Assembly: GCA_949152475.1 (NCBI GenBank)
Contig: OX424563.1
Span: 3,569,001 to 3,633,000, forward strand
Direction of reading: 5' to 3'
Length of the DNA stretch: 64,000 nt
Origin: Terebella lapidaria
Lineage: Eukaryota > Annelida > Polychaeta > Terebellida > Terebellidae
This document shows positions 48,619 through 60,300 of the stretch, one piece after another (positions within the stretch are counted from its first letter, which is position 1; each line of letters starts with the position of its first letter). The notes beneath the pieces are model-generated. The model saw only the letters and a list, made by a program, of their open reading frames with translations, was not told the DNA's origin and did no database searches. The position numbers and the translations under genes are program-made.

Positions 48619-48716
48619 GCTGATATATCACACAAATATGCAGAAACCTCGTGCATGATACTCAGATATCCCTACATGAAAGGTATGTATAGATATTAAC
48701 CGTCATGGAGTATTCA
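48619..48716 (+). pseudogene. Truncated duplicate of the zinc-finger gene leader and start codon
   Basis: GATATATCACACAAATA, CTCGTGCATGATAC, AGATATTAACC and GTCATGGAGTATTCA repeat in order the 5' leader and first codons of the gene at 47827-47925. Similarity stops after four codons (start at 48705). The copy has no fingers and no long frame. Confidence 0.8.
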
Positions 48717-49209
48717 ATGAAACATGACACGGTTACGATATAGGAACTCTTATTCAACAATTAGAGAAAAAGTTACTTAACCCTATGCTACCTGAGGTAT
48801 TTTCAGAGCCACCCATGGGAGTCTGAATTGATTTGGGAATATTTAGATATCTTCAATTTTGGCATTTTCCACAGAAAAGACTTTCTAAAGCTTAACGAAG
48901 ATTTTTGCTGTATGTGAATGAGAATGTTCTCTTCGTTTTGTCGGTATATTATCATAATTGGAAGTGCTACAAATATCGGCGAAGATGTGAACAATACAAT
49001 GACAAGTACACACATCTCGAAAACACAAACAAAAGGCAACTCTAGATGACCACAGGTAGTAACAAAACGCAACTCGGGTTAAAGTAGCCTAATCCGTTTT
49101 CGAAATTTGTTATAGAACAATTGGCTAGCACTATCGTGATGATATAGCACCAATAGATCCTTCAAGCTACGCCCGGTTGACCCTTTATTGACATTTGAAC
49201 ACTGAAAAA
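48717..49209. other. Intergenic sequence
   Basis: No gene or repeat recognised. Confidence 0.4.
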
Positions 49210-51010
49210 AACGCACGATGTGAACGAATTGTTTACATTTGCGCAAACATAAACAAAGTCATGCTTTTTTCGGGCGATTTTTTCTGAAATTTTGCACAAA
49301 AATGCTTAAAAATAATTCAAGGAGGAAATATTTTTTAGTTTTAATATTTTCACATTTTTCCTGATTCCCTGATTTTGGACTTTGGCGGACATTTTCTCAA
49401 AATCTGTTCAGTAACTTTTTTCTTTTCGATACATAACACTCCTCATATGTACTCCTGTGATGTGTATAAGTTTCGTTCCGCTTGAATTGCTCGGAGTGGG
49501 CCATTTTGGGCCCAAATGGCACTCTCCCATGTTGAATTCTCATATGCTTCATAATGGGACACATGATGCCTAATATCTCACTTAATATTGAGATTAGAGA
49601 CTAGTAATCAATTGTGGACATATAGGAAATGATATATGCTGAATATACTCGTGACCTTGAATTTGACCTCTGACCTCAGTTTCAAGGTCAGAGCACAAAA
49701 TGCCTTATATCTCGCTATTTGTCGAATTTACAGCTTAGGAATCAATTGTGGACATATAGGAAATGTTATATGCTGAGTAATCTCATGACCTTGAATTTGA
49801 CCTTTGAACTCATTTTCAAGGTCACAGGACATAATGGTTAATATCTCGCTTAATATCGACTTTACAGCTTAGGAATCAATTGTCAACATATAGGAAATGA
49901 TATATTCTGAATATTATCATGACCTTGAATTTGACCTTTGACCCCATTTTCAAGGTCACAGAACAAAATTGCTAATATCCCACTTATTATCATGATTATC
50001 GACTTTACAGCTTAGGAATCAATTGTCTACTATGATATATTCTGAATATTATCATGACTTTGAATTTGACCTTTGACCTGATTTTCAAGGTTACAGGACA
50101 AAATGGCTAATATTTTGCTTCTCTATTGACTTTTCAGTTTAGGAATCAATTGTGAACAATTTTCAAGGTCAAAGAACAAAATGGCTAATATCTTGCTTCT
50201 CTATTGACTTTATAGCTTGGGAACCACTTGTGGACATATAGAAAATGACATACACTGAATATTTTGATGACCTTCAATTTGACCTTGACCTTATTTTCAA
50301 GGTCAGAGCACAAAATGGCTAATATCTCACGTATTATCAACTTTACAGCTTAGGAATCCATAGTGAACATATAGGAAATGATATATGCTGAATATTTTAG
50401 TGACCTTGATTTTGACCTTTGAACTCATTTTCAAGCTCACAGAACAAAATGGCTAATATCTCGCTTATTATCGACTTTACAGCTTAATAATCAACTGCGT
50501 ACAGGAAATGATGTAAGCTGAATATTCTCATGACCTTGATATTCTCATGACCTTGAATTCGTTTACCTGGCTAACATCTAAAATATTAAACATATATTGT
50601 CTGGTAACCTCTCTTTGGCCCTTGGCCTAATTTTTCCAGTATTTCTGATGTTTTGGTGTCACTGTGTGGGAACTGTTTTGCAGGAAACTATGCGAAAACG
50701 TTGCCTTTCAATTTCAAATTTTGACGAATATGAGGTAGCAGTGATAATTGTTTAGTGTTCGTCTGTCTTGTAGCCACCTACTGACCACTTTCGCAGGGGA
50801 ACCAAAAACCGATTATGGCAATTCAACACATTTTGAGAAAATAGCTGTCAACAAAAACTTCCTTCTTGACCTTTTTTAAGGCCATTGAAGGACAAATTCA
50901 AGGTCACTGCTGAAACCGCAATATATTATATCCTGCTTGAATGTGCCAATATTTAAGTTCTATCTTGAAATGTTCTGGAAGTTTACTCCATACAGCTCCC
51001 ATTATGAAAA
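49210..51010. repeat. Dispersed repeat with TGACCT-rich ~130-bp tandem array, copy 2
   Basis: Homologous to 17250-19400. The array proper (about 49560-50560) has about eight units. Perfect TGACCT-N-TGACCT sites lie at 49664-49676 and 50067-50079; TGACCTTGA at 49652-49660 and TCAAGGTCA at 49682-49690 are in the first of these units. The right end contains TCAAGGTCACTGCTGAAACC...CAGCTCCCATTATGAA, which appears in opposite orientation near 19105-19210 in copy 1, so the two copies differ by an internal inversion or have inverted-repeat ends. Confidence 0.8.
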
Positions 51011-51945
51011 AAAAATGTTGGGCCGGTGAGCTACAAAACTAATGACACTTGAAGGGCATTGTCAGGATACACTTCAGTGAAATTAGCGTGACGTCAGAAG
51101 CAAGTGTGTCATACTTCTGAAGAGGGTTGCAGCGCAAAATACATATACTAATCAATACCAATTGCGTTCTGCTGAGGAGCTGGGGGAAACAAATGGAGCT
51201 TGCAGTGCCATCAGGACCAAAAATTCTACACATTTCCACCTCGGGTCCATTGAAGGCAGAATACTGAAAAATTCCATGTGTCGTTCCATATATTCATGTT
51301 TATCATCCAATGATCAATATGTTAATTGTTAAAACTAGCATAGTGGTTAGGCTAGATATTTTCTTTTAGAAATGGTGCTGTGGACTGATAAAGTGAAACC
51401 ACTGAACATTGAGTTGAATGAACAATTCAATCGGTATTATGTAGCCTTGGCACGTCTGTGCGAAGGCTAATTCTCAGTTCGGAGCGTCATCTTGTGAAAA
51501 CTGTGCATCATAATGTTTGCTTAGAAGACATGGTAGATTCAGAGGTGAATTGTATCATAGAGTAATCATCGCAGAGGTTATTATCGAAGACTCGAGACAT
51601 ACATGTACAAGTATAATGCCATGTTTTGAAAAAAAACATCGCAGAAAACCTGGACCTTTTATGTGTACGAGTTTTCCATGGACTCACAATACCGTATGTC
51701 GAGTACAAATTGTAAGAAGATGTCCCATAAAACTTGGTTTCACAGTTTATTTCCATATGAATAAGTCACACCAATATTTATACAGTTCATATAGAAAGTC
51801 AGACAATCAGTCACATCAAAGTAAATGATACGGAAACTGTGCACGCCCTCAGTCAATTTATCTCCCCCAAGTCTATTCAGATGTATGGCCTGCCGTATCC
51901 TTGTCAGATCACCAGTACCGGTCTTTGGCCACGAGGTTAAATTCA
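51011..51945. other. Intergenic sequence
   Basis: Nothing supportable. The 82- and 103-codon ORFs on opposite strands around 51508-51828 have no recognised domain. Confidence 0.35.
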
Positions 51946-54130
51946 AATTTGGAAAAAGCGCTCAGCACTATGACATCGAAGTAATAACACACACACACAA
52001 TCACATGGAAATAATTAATCGATAATGTAAGGAATCATTTCTTCCCGAGATATGAATGAAACATTTTCGTGTGAGTGTTCCAAAGTGTGGATTGCACAGT
52101 GTCCATGTCATCACATGCTGTTTATAATAAATGTGAACGAGGATTTATTCCCAGTTTGATCACAGACCGTTATATCTGACACCTATGGTCCTCAACATTT
52201 AGATTTAATATTCAAAACCAAAGAGAAAAAACACGGAAAATTCATGTTCGTTGAGGTTTATGTCTTTGTCGATACATTACTGTTGTCATTGTACCCTAAG
52301 ATGCATCATCAGGTCAGGTGTTGTAAGATCGGTGTCGTCTCCCTTGAGGTGTGCATGTTTATGGTTTTCTCGTACATTGTAATTGTGACAGTTAATGATA
52401 CAAATATGACACTATGGGATGATCAACGCCCCGATGTAATCCTTGTCAGCCTTAGGGCATTTACATATTATATTTATTATTATAACTTCTAAAATAGTAA
52501 TGTATAATATCAACTCTAATATGTAATTTAAACTAAATTATAGTCAGGGTCTGGTCAAGGACCCGCTCAGATGCGCTAAAATTTGAAATTAAATGTGATT
52601 TTTATTTTGTTTAACAATCATCTGTATGATATTTGGTGGCTAAAAACCAAAAATTCGGCGATATATTCTCTTCGCTGTAGAATCATGGCGAAATCGAACC
52701 TCAACCTGCCACGTGGTTAATGGTTTGGCCGTTTTCACTGGAATCATTTTTTCGAAATAAAATCGTAGTGTATGCTCTGCACCATTCGAGTAGATCTATG
52801 CTGTACTTCTCACATTCAACGCAATTACTGCTCAGTTGACAAACACGTTTTTAAACGTATCAATGAGAGCAAACGGCAGGTGTCACTTGTGAAATTCATC
52901 ACTAAAGCTACCCAAATGATACTGCTACTGGTACGTAGACCTGATAGCCTATTCAGATGCGATATTTCCCGTGGTCCTGTATGTAGTTCAACCACTGTTT
53001 AAATTTCATGCTGAAACTTGAACTGCCCGAGAGCAGGCATACAGCAATTTTCTGCCAAACTTCCTATATTTGAAAGAAGTTTGCTATCTTCTCCAATAAT
53101 AAAATTCAGCTCAAAAAGGTTGTCGGGAATCTGATCACACGTGTGAATCTGGGCATGTTTACATCCTGGTCCATCTTAGAAGAAAGTATTGTTGCACTTT
53201 TGTTACGGAAAATTTATTTTGGTGTATTCTGCCCCCACATGAAGTCAATTTGCCCTGCTAAAATTGAGAGCATGTGCACAAAATCGTGTTCTGGAAATCT
53301 ACGATGGCATTAAAATTAACAAACACAACAGTCCAGTATTCCACTGCAGATGGGATATCTATCAGATGGGATTAGAATCAGTGGGGATGACGCAAAGATT
53401 TGCCTGACATGCGGTCTTGAACACACCACAAGCAAATAAAGGACACAGACTCACAAAGAGTCATCGTCCCGATTGTATATGAGAAATTATCGATTTTTGG
53501 TGAAGTTCTTTTCTAAAACACTCCAAACCGGTGGCTAAAATCTGACTGGTTTGGGCGAACCTTTGTGAAGAAACCGATCTGGATCCGCGCCTTATTTTTT
53601 TGTGTTCAGACACAGATGTGACAAATGCTTACTGACTCTGCTGGCCCAGAATAACAACTAGAATATATATATTTCTTGTATTCATTCTGAATATGCATTT
53701 GACCCAATATAACCTTTCCCTACCATTTGCAAGATTCCCATGAGGTGAAATTTCAACATAGGAACAAGCTGACGACCTCACACAAGTTTCCACCGTAAAA
53801 TATCAATATGATTACACTTGTTAAAGAGGAACACAAGCAGTTCAATATTCAAAATATATCACGCACAGATCACACGGAAATTTTTATTGACTTGGACTTA
53901 TTATTATATTTAAAAGTGTCCTTTGGAAGCAACTCACATGTAAGAAATGCATGCTCTGCTCCGTACAATGTAATTTGCAATTCAATGGCAACACTGTGAA
54001 GCAATCGCATGTAGAAAAAATGCAGTTATGCTTTTGAAATTTTCATTGATTTGGACTCATGATTATATTAAATATGCGTGAGGAATTCCACAATTTCAAC
54101 AGTGTCCTTTGAAAACAACTCACATATAAG
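51946..54130. repeat. Duplicated segment, copy B (ends at the Ty3 insertion)
   Basis: Collinear with 44517-47520. It keeps the uninterrupted site for the Helentron-like element at 52221-52237. Homology to copy A stops abruptly at ACTCACATATAAG (54118-54130), where the Ty3 5' LTR begins. Confidence 0.85.
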
Positions 54131-54993
54131 TGTGGCGATTTTGCCCTAAGCACGCGGCAGGTGATTGTAAACATAAAAGCCATTTATGTGGCCTTTCTGT
54201 ACTTGGCCTTGTTTTGACATGCTCCGTTCGAGCGTGCGTTGCCACGGCGACGTATTGTAATTTACGCTCCAGTAAACTATAACAATGGATCGATTAGACC
54301 TCGCGTGCGTCCTACAGCTTGTGGTGTATTATATATACACTGGAAGCGACTCGATCGAGGAGATTGTCCGAGAGAGAGTGAACAGGACGCACGCAAGGCT
54401 CGCCATGAGCTTTGCGTTCCCTGGTCAGGAGTAGTGGGCTCTTAGAGCCCTGGGGACGATTTCCATGGGGAGGCCTGGGCTGGGAGAGACAAGTTGCTGA
54501 CTCGGGGGCGTAAGCCCTGTGGATCGCCAGTTCTCTCCCTTCCCGGGACGTGTGACACAGGCTCTGGCAGACCGTCGGGCTGGCTCAGAGTTCTATCTCT
54601 GTGACAGTGCCTTCGGCGAGACCGGCCAGCAACATGCCCACGTGTACGTGCTCCGTGGAGCCGCTCCATGGCTCCTCGGACTCTACACACGGCTACATTA
54701 CCATAACGAATGTATAATGTGCATGTTGTAGATAAGGTGATGATGATGATATGTGTTATGTTGTGATGTATGACGGCCGGACCCGTTCCGGATATGCGGA
54801 GCCCGTTCCGGATGTGCGGAGTCCCGTTCCGGATGTGCGGGACTCGTTCCGGAGCCCGTTCCGGATGTGCGGGACCCGTTCCGGATGTGCGGAACCCGCT
54901 CCGCATGTTCTGGATCCGATCCGGAGGTGCTGTTACCTGGTTGTAGTTGTTACCGTAGAGAGCGGCGCCCTGTAGCGGGCGCCGAACTTTACA
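54131..54993 (+). repeat. Ty3 element 5' LTR (863 bp)
   Basis: Starts TGTGGCGATTTTGCCC immediately after host repeat sequence and ends TTACA just before the primer site, so it has TG...CA ends. ATAAG before it is a plausible target duplication. A TATA-like TATTATATATACAC lies at 54327-54340. A perfect 8-bp-stem hairpin, CGGCGCCC/GGGCGCCG, lies at 54963-54984 next to the LTR end. The matching 3' LTR is not in the window, so the right edge is inferred from the primer site. Confidence 0.7.
54780..54930 (+). repeat. Minisatellite CCGTTCCGGATGTGCGG in the LTR
   Basis: About seven units of 20-21 bases with spacers varying between GAGC, GAGTC, GACT and GAC; one unit is truncated (CGTTCCGGAGC). The palindrome TCCGGA is in almost every unit. 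Confidence 0.85.
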
Positions 54994-54994
54994 T

Positions 54995-55012
54995 TGGTGC
55001 CGTGACCAGGAT
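54995..55012 (+). other. Primer binding site, tRNA-His-like
   Basis: TGGTGCCGTGACCAGGAT follows the LTR end by one base. Its first 12 bases match the complement of the 3' end of animal tRNA-His (TGGTGCCGTGAC...). The primer assignment is inference from that match. Confidence 0.6.
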
Positions 55013-55111
55013 CAGTCCGACGGCGTCCCATTGCAGCCTAATGTCACAGTGTCGTAGCCTCCTTCGTCCCTGGGGACCCTCCGCTCCTCCGGGACCATCT
55101 CCGCACGAGAT

Positions 55112-57349
55112 ATGAGTGAGAAAGACAATGGGAGGGAAAAGGGAGGAAACGTTGCGGACCGGACCCGGTCCCGCGACGGCCGGGAGCCGCTCCAGGGTGG
55201 CTCCGGCGATGGTGCGGAGCGCGCGGAGCCCTCCGCAGACAGTACCCAGTCTGCGGAGTCGACTCCGGCGTCCGCGGCTCCGTCTCCGGACGTGGAGCCG
55301 AGCCCTGCGGGGCTGCAACATGTGTTGCCATCGAGGCCTAGTCTTGATGTGTTAGGTGCGGTTTGCGGAGCTGGCAACGGCTCTACACCGCGCCTGCCCT
55401 TGTCCGGACGACGTTCGTGGCAGGCGGCGCTCTTCCAGGGGATGTCTCCAGACGTCCGGAGATCCAGACATTCGGAGCTCCGGACATCCGGAGGTCCGGA
55501 TATCCGGAATAGAGTGCCAACTGCTGCAATCAACTCCGGATCTGCGGACCAACTCCTCCGGTTACCTAACCCGGCTGGGTGGACCCCCTCGAGGGTCTCC
55601 GGCCCGGATACCGGACGGTCCGCACTGGGCGAGATGGACCAGCTCACCAACACACTGAGTGCGCTGGCTCCTCTAGGGTGCTACGGCCGCGCCCGGTCGC
55701 CCCAACAGGGACGATCAGATCGGCGGATCCGCTCACCCTCTCCGCGGCCACGGAGCCCTTCGGGACCCATGTCGGAGAGGGAGCAGCGGCTGATAAACGT
55801 GGCGCTTGACCAGTACAAGTGCAGTCAGCCAGTTCCGAGCGTGGATCCGACGATCCCTTACAGTCCGGGGATGACTGGGCCTATGGCTCCTCCCCAAGTC
55901 CTGCCAAGTCCGCAGGCGCCAGTGGTCTCAGCAATGGGATCCGCGCCTGCTCCGCGGCTTGGAGGCACCACGCTGGCTACCGCTCTGACCGTTCCTGCGG
56001 CCGGAGTTAACGCCGCGTGGTCGACTTACCCTGGTGCGCCAAGTGTGTTACGCGGGCAGTGGCAACCGGCGGCCCCGGCCCCGAGCTATGCTAGCTTTGC
56101 CGCCCCATCTGGAGCCTACCCCGTAGGTTCGATGGGAGCCCCGCCCGCACCTAGCCAGGGTGGGCTACAAGCGGGAATGTACCCAGCGGCGAGCGTGAGC
56201 TTTCCTGCTCCTATGTCCGCGGCGTCGATGTTCGCTCCGGCAGACTCCGTCGCAGGCGCGGGTAGCTCGCGGACCTTGCCGTCTTACACGGACGACCCCG
56301 GAGCCGGATCCGCACGTCGGGCGCGCAGCACGCGCGATAACGGGCCCGACCACTCTTCGTGGCGGAAAAAGTTCAACGGGGATAACGCCGACTTGGAGGA
56401 CTACTTACTCCAAGTGTGGCGGACCGCCGTGTATGAAGGATGGACCCAGCAGGAGGCTGGGCATGTCCTCGCGGGGAGCTTGGAAGGGAAAGCTCTCGGC
56501 GTTATGCAGTGTCTGCCGGCGGGAACGGTAACTTTCGGCGAGGTTGCCCGTCAACTTCGTTTGCTGTTCACGCCGACGACCAACAGGCGGCAGTTTGAAC
56601 GGGAGTTCAAAGCACGGATCCGCCTACCGACTGAGTCCGTGACAGAGTATGCGTTTAACCTGCGCATACTCGGCCGGAGAGCTTTTCCGGACATGGACCC
56701 CAGACGGTTTGAAACGATGCTGATCGATCAGTTCATCGATGGCCAGCCTTACCACTTAGCGTACGGGCTGGCCACCTATGAAAAGCGATCGATGGAGGAG
56801 GCAATAGACTCCGCGCTTGCGCTTGAGGTGGCTGTCCGCCCTAGACAGTTGCCTCCGGCCCCGGCTCCGGCCTCGGCTGTTCCCGCACAGGCGGCGACCC
56901 CTCCTCCGGCCAAAGCATCACAGGTAACCCCGTGGCAGGACCCGGTCGTCCGGGAACCCACCAGGGAACCTACCCCGCAGTGGGTTAGTGCGTCGGCACC
57001 CTCCACAGGGACGCCCGCACATGCGGCACCAGTCGCCGCGCCGTGCTCGTCCTCGGACGAGTGCGACATGGAGGAATACGATTTCGGCGCCGCGCAGATG
57101 ATTGCGCACTGCGTCGGGATCGAAGCTCCGGGACCCGCAGAGTGTTGCGCGTTCACCTCCGGACCAGCCCAGAACCGTCCCTGTTACTTCTGCAGAAAGC
57201 AGGGGCACTTTTGGCTAAAGTGTCCGGAGTTGTTGGAACGCCTGCGGTCGCGCGGATACCAGGGAGCCCTCCCTGGCCCGCAACGGAGGAATTCCTTCCG
57301 GTCTGGTCCTCCGGGACAGCAAGGTCGGAACCCGCGGCAGGGAAACTAG
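55112..57349 (+). CDS. gag: Ty3/gypsy Gag polyprotein
   Basis: 745 residues forming the particle shell. Residues 1 to about 415 are Pro/Ser/Ala/Arg-rich and disordered. A retrotransposon capsid domain spans about 417-580, opening with Trp-Arg-Lys-Lys-Phe and including the typical PTESVTEYAFNLRIL and FIDGQPYHLAYGL regions. After a Pro/Ala linker, one CCHC zinc knuckle CYFCRKQGHFWLKC lies at 691-704 for RNA packaging. The tail is basic and ends at a TAG directly after the slippery sequence. The first ATG at 55112 follows a 100-base leader after the primer site. The long N-terminal extension is larger than in many Ty3 Gags. Confidence 0.9.
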   Translation: MSEKDNGREKGGNVADRTRSRDGREPLQGGSGDGAERAEPSADSTQSAESTPASAAPSPDVEPSPAGLQHVLPSRPSLDVLGAVCGAGNGSTPRLPLSGRRSWQAALFQGMSPDVRRSRHSELRTSGGPDIRNRVPTAAINSGSADQLLRLPNPAGWTPSRVSGPDTGRSALGEMDQLTNTLSALAPLGCYGRARSPQQGRSDRRIRSPSPRPRSPSGPMSEREQRLINVALDQYKCSQPVPSVDPTIPYSPGMTGPMAPPQVLPSPQAPVVSAMGSAPAPRLGGTTLATALTVPAAGVNAAWSTYPGAPSVLRGQWQPAAPAPSYASFAAPSGAYPVGSMGAPPAPSQGGLQAGMYPAASVSFPAPMSAASMFAPADSVAGAGSSRTLPSYTDDPGAGSARRARSTRDNGPDHSSWRKKFNGDNADLEDYLLQVWRTAVYEGWTQQEAGHVLAGSLEGKALGVMQCLPAGTVTFGEVARQLRLLFTPTTNRRQFEREFKARIRLPTESVTEYAFNLRILGRRAFPDMDPRRFETMLIDQFIDGQPYHLAYGLATYEKRSMEEAIDSALALEVAVRPRQLPPAPAPASAVPAQAATPPPAKASQVTPWQDPVVREPTREPTPQWVSASAPSTGTPAHAAPVAAPCSSSDECDMEEYDFGAAQMIAHCVGIEAPGPAECCAFTSGPAQNRPCYFCRKQGHFWLKCPELLERLRSRGYQGALPGPQRRNSFRSGPPGQQGRNPRQGN

Positions 57350-57391
57350 ATCCGGACGTGGTGGCGACCAACACTACGTCCGGGGATAGTT
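57340..57391 (+). promoter_or_regulatory. -1 ribosomal frameshift signal between gag and pol
   Basis: G GGA AAC (57340-57346) is in the correct zero-frame register and is followed immediately by the gag TAG stop. Five bases later, CCGGACGT (57352-57359) and ACGTCCGG (57376-57383) form a perfect 8-bp stem with a 16-base loop. Loop CAAC (57369-57372) could pair with downstream GTTG (57389-57392) to make a pseudoknot. pol is open in the -1 frame across the site. Confidence 0.88.
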
Positions 57392-60300
57392 GTTCCGTGG
57401 CAAAAGATGCCGCCCCACCCGCTGATGAGCAGGACGAACCCCAAGTTGATATGACTTCTCCGGAAGTAGTCCTTGGAGATCAGTCTAGCTCCTCCGCGGC
57501 TGAGGCGGATGGTGAGGACTCCGTAGATGAGCCCAGCGCGTGCGAACGGTATCGCCTTACCTGCGCACTGGTGAGGGACCCCCGCTGGTACCTGCCCCTG
57601 TCCTTCGGACGGGAGCCGGTCCGGTTCCTCGTGGACTCTGGCTCGGAGGTGACCCTCGTTGCCGCAGGAACGTTTAAGAAGGAGCCCGCGCTCCGCAACC
57701 TAGAGTTGCGGGATCCCGGACCTTACAAGCTCTACGGAGCGGGTAATGACCGCATCCGCATCCATGGCATCATCGATCTGCCTATTACCCTTGGGGACAA
57801 GGTGTACCTAACAGAGGCAATTGTTGCGGATGTCGGAGCGGCCGGGATTATTGGGATGAATTTTCTCCGGACCCACCGGGTGACCGCCAATTTCAATGCT
57901 GGCGAATTCCGGATGGGAGAGGACACACATTTCCTCTTCCGCACGGGACCGGCCTATTCATTTCAATTGCGGGCGGCGCGCACTACGGTTGTGCCGCCGA
58001 TGAGCGAGATGATCATTGAGGCGAGGCCGCGTCGTCCCCGCATGCCCCTCGATGGTCGTCCGTGCATAGTGCAACCGGTGAGCAGTTTCGCCAAGGGAAC
58101 TGGACTCGTGTTGGGTGGGGCTCTGGTCAAGTCCGACGCCCGCTCGATGCCCATCCTTGTGGTGAATCCTACGGATGCTCCCGTTGTACTGCGGCGCGGC
58201 TGCGTGGCAGCTACTGCTACGCCCGCGTCGTCGAGTCGTGTCCTCCCCGACGATCCTGTCTGCCGCGCTGCGTGCGTGGCGGCGGCCGCCGGAGATGACC
58301 CGTTCACCCTGCCGGACCATTTGGAATCTCGGGTTCCGAAGGACCGGTTGGATGAAGAGCAGCGCCAAGCGCTCCGCAGACTGCTGCGGCAGTATGCGGA
58401 TGTGTTCATGGGTCCTGATGGTGCGGTTGGCAAGACTGACGTCGCCAAACACCGCATCGACCTCGTGGACGAGCGTCCTCTCAAGCAGCGTCTTCGTCGG
58501 GCGACGATAGTGCACCAAGAGGTCATAGACCAGGAGGTGCAAAAGATGCTCGACTTGGACATCATCGAACCCAGTGACAGCCCTTGGGCCAGTCCTGTGG
58601 TTATGGTGAAGAAGAAGGACGGCTCGTGGAGGTTCTGCGTGGACTATCGGAAACTCAACGATGCCACGCGGAAGGACTCATATCCTCTCCCGCACATTGA
58701 GGATACCTTCGATGCCCTGGCCGGGTCGCACTATTTCTGTGCTCTGGATCTGGCCTCCGGGTATTGGCAGGTGGAGATGGAGGAGAGTGATCGGGCGAAG
58801 ACTGCCTTCGTTACCAAGAACGGGCTCTACCAATTCAAGGTAATGCCGTTCGGGCTCTGTAACGCACCAGCGACGTTCGAGCGCCTCATGGAGATGGTAC
58901 TTAAAGGGTTCCTCTGGAAGCGATGTATGGTCTACATCGACGATGTCGTCGTGTATGGCCGGTCGTTCGAGGAAACCCTCACCAACCTCCAGATGGTGCT
59001 CCATCGCATCCGCGGAGCAGGGCTTAAATTGAAGCCAAGTAAGTGCGAACTATTCGCGCAGGAAATCCTGTACTTGGGCTTCATGGTAACGGGCACCGGA
59101 GTGAGACCAGACCCCGCAAAGGTGGCGGCCGTGCAGAAATGGCCTCCGCCATGTAACGTGGCGGACGTGAGGTCCTTTTTGGGCTTCGCGAGCTACCACC
59201 GCAAGTTTATTCGCGGCTTTGCGGAGATCGCGCGTCCCCTTACTATCCTCACGGAAAAGGGCGCCGATTTTGTTTGGTCCGCCGAGCAGGCTGACGCCTT
59301 CTCGGGACTCCGGCAGGCCTTGGTAGTGGCCCCGGTGCTGCGGCACCCTCGTCCGGACTGCGAGTTCATCCTGGACACTGACGCGAGTAACTTTGCACTC
59401 GGCGGTGTCCTCTCGCAGATCGTGGACGGGCAAGAGCGGGTAGTAGCTTATGCGAGTGTGGCCTTGAGCCGCTCTCAAATGAACTACTGTACCACTCATC
59501 GCGAGTTGCTCGCGGTGGTTACGATGACCAAGCGTTTCCGGCACTATTTGTTGGGACGCCATTTCCGCTTGCGGACTGATCATAGTTCGCTGAGATGGCT
59601 CCTCAACTATAGTGAGGCCGACGGCTTGGTGGCGCGGTGGCTCGTCAAACTCCAAGAGTATGACATGCAGATAGAGCATCGCGCTGGTAAGTTGCACGGC
59701 AACGCGGACGGCCTGTCCCGTTGTCATAAGTGCAAGAATCCGGGTTGTGCAGGGATGGCACCATTCCAGCAAGCCGCGGATTCGTCCTCAGACTCGGAAT
59801 TGGACGTTCCGGGGAGACCGCAGGCCGCCGCCCCCTCTAACAACACGGCGGCCGGAGCGTCTAGGGCTCATCTCCGCGCGCGGACCCGCCGATATCGGCG
59901 AGGGCGTCCCGCATATGAAGCGGAGGTGCGGCTCAGCTCCAGCGAGTCTTCCTCGAGTCCGGCGGTGTACTCCTCGTGGGTACCCTCGTCCTCTGGAGAG
60001 TCTGAGTTTGAGCGGTCCTTGCCCCCTGTGGTGATGGCCGCTGCGGCGCAGCCGGACGCGACGGATGAGGAGCCTAATTACTTGGGTGGCTACTCTCCGG
60101 CGCAGATAGCTGCGGCGCAGAGAGCTGACAGAGCTCTGGCACCGGTAATCACAGCCCTTGAGGCCGGCCAGAAGCCCTCGAAGGATGAGCGAAAGACCTA
60201 CAGGGAGGAGACCTTGTCTCTAGTATCTCAGTGGGAACGACTCTCCTTGAGGGATGGCCTCTTATACCGGCGCTATGAGCCACCGACCCCACTGCCTCCA

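Noticed and set aside
55012-55653. 213-codon minus-strand ORF opposite gag, and other long frames across 55000-61900
   Set aside because: GC-rich coding DNA gives long shadow frames; none has a known domain.
57043-57345. ATG at 57043 as an independent start for pol
   Set aside because: It lies inside gag without evidence of initiation, and the frameshift signal explains pol expression better.
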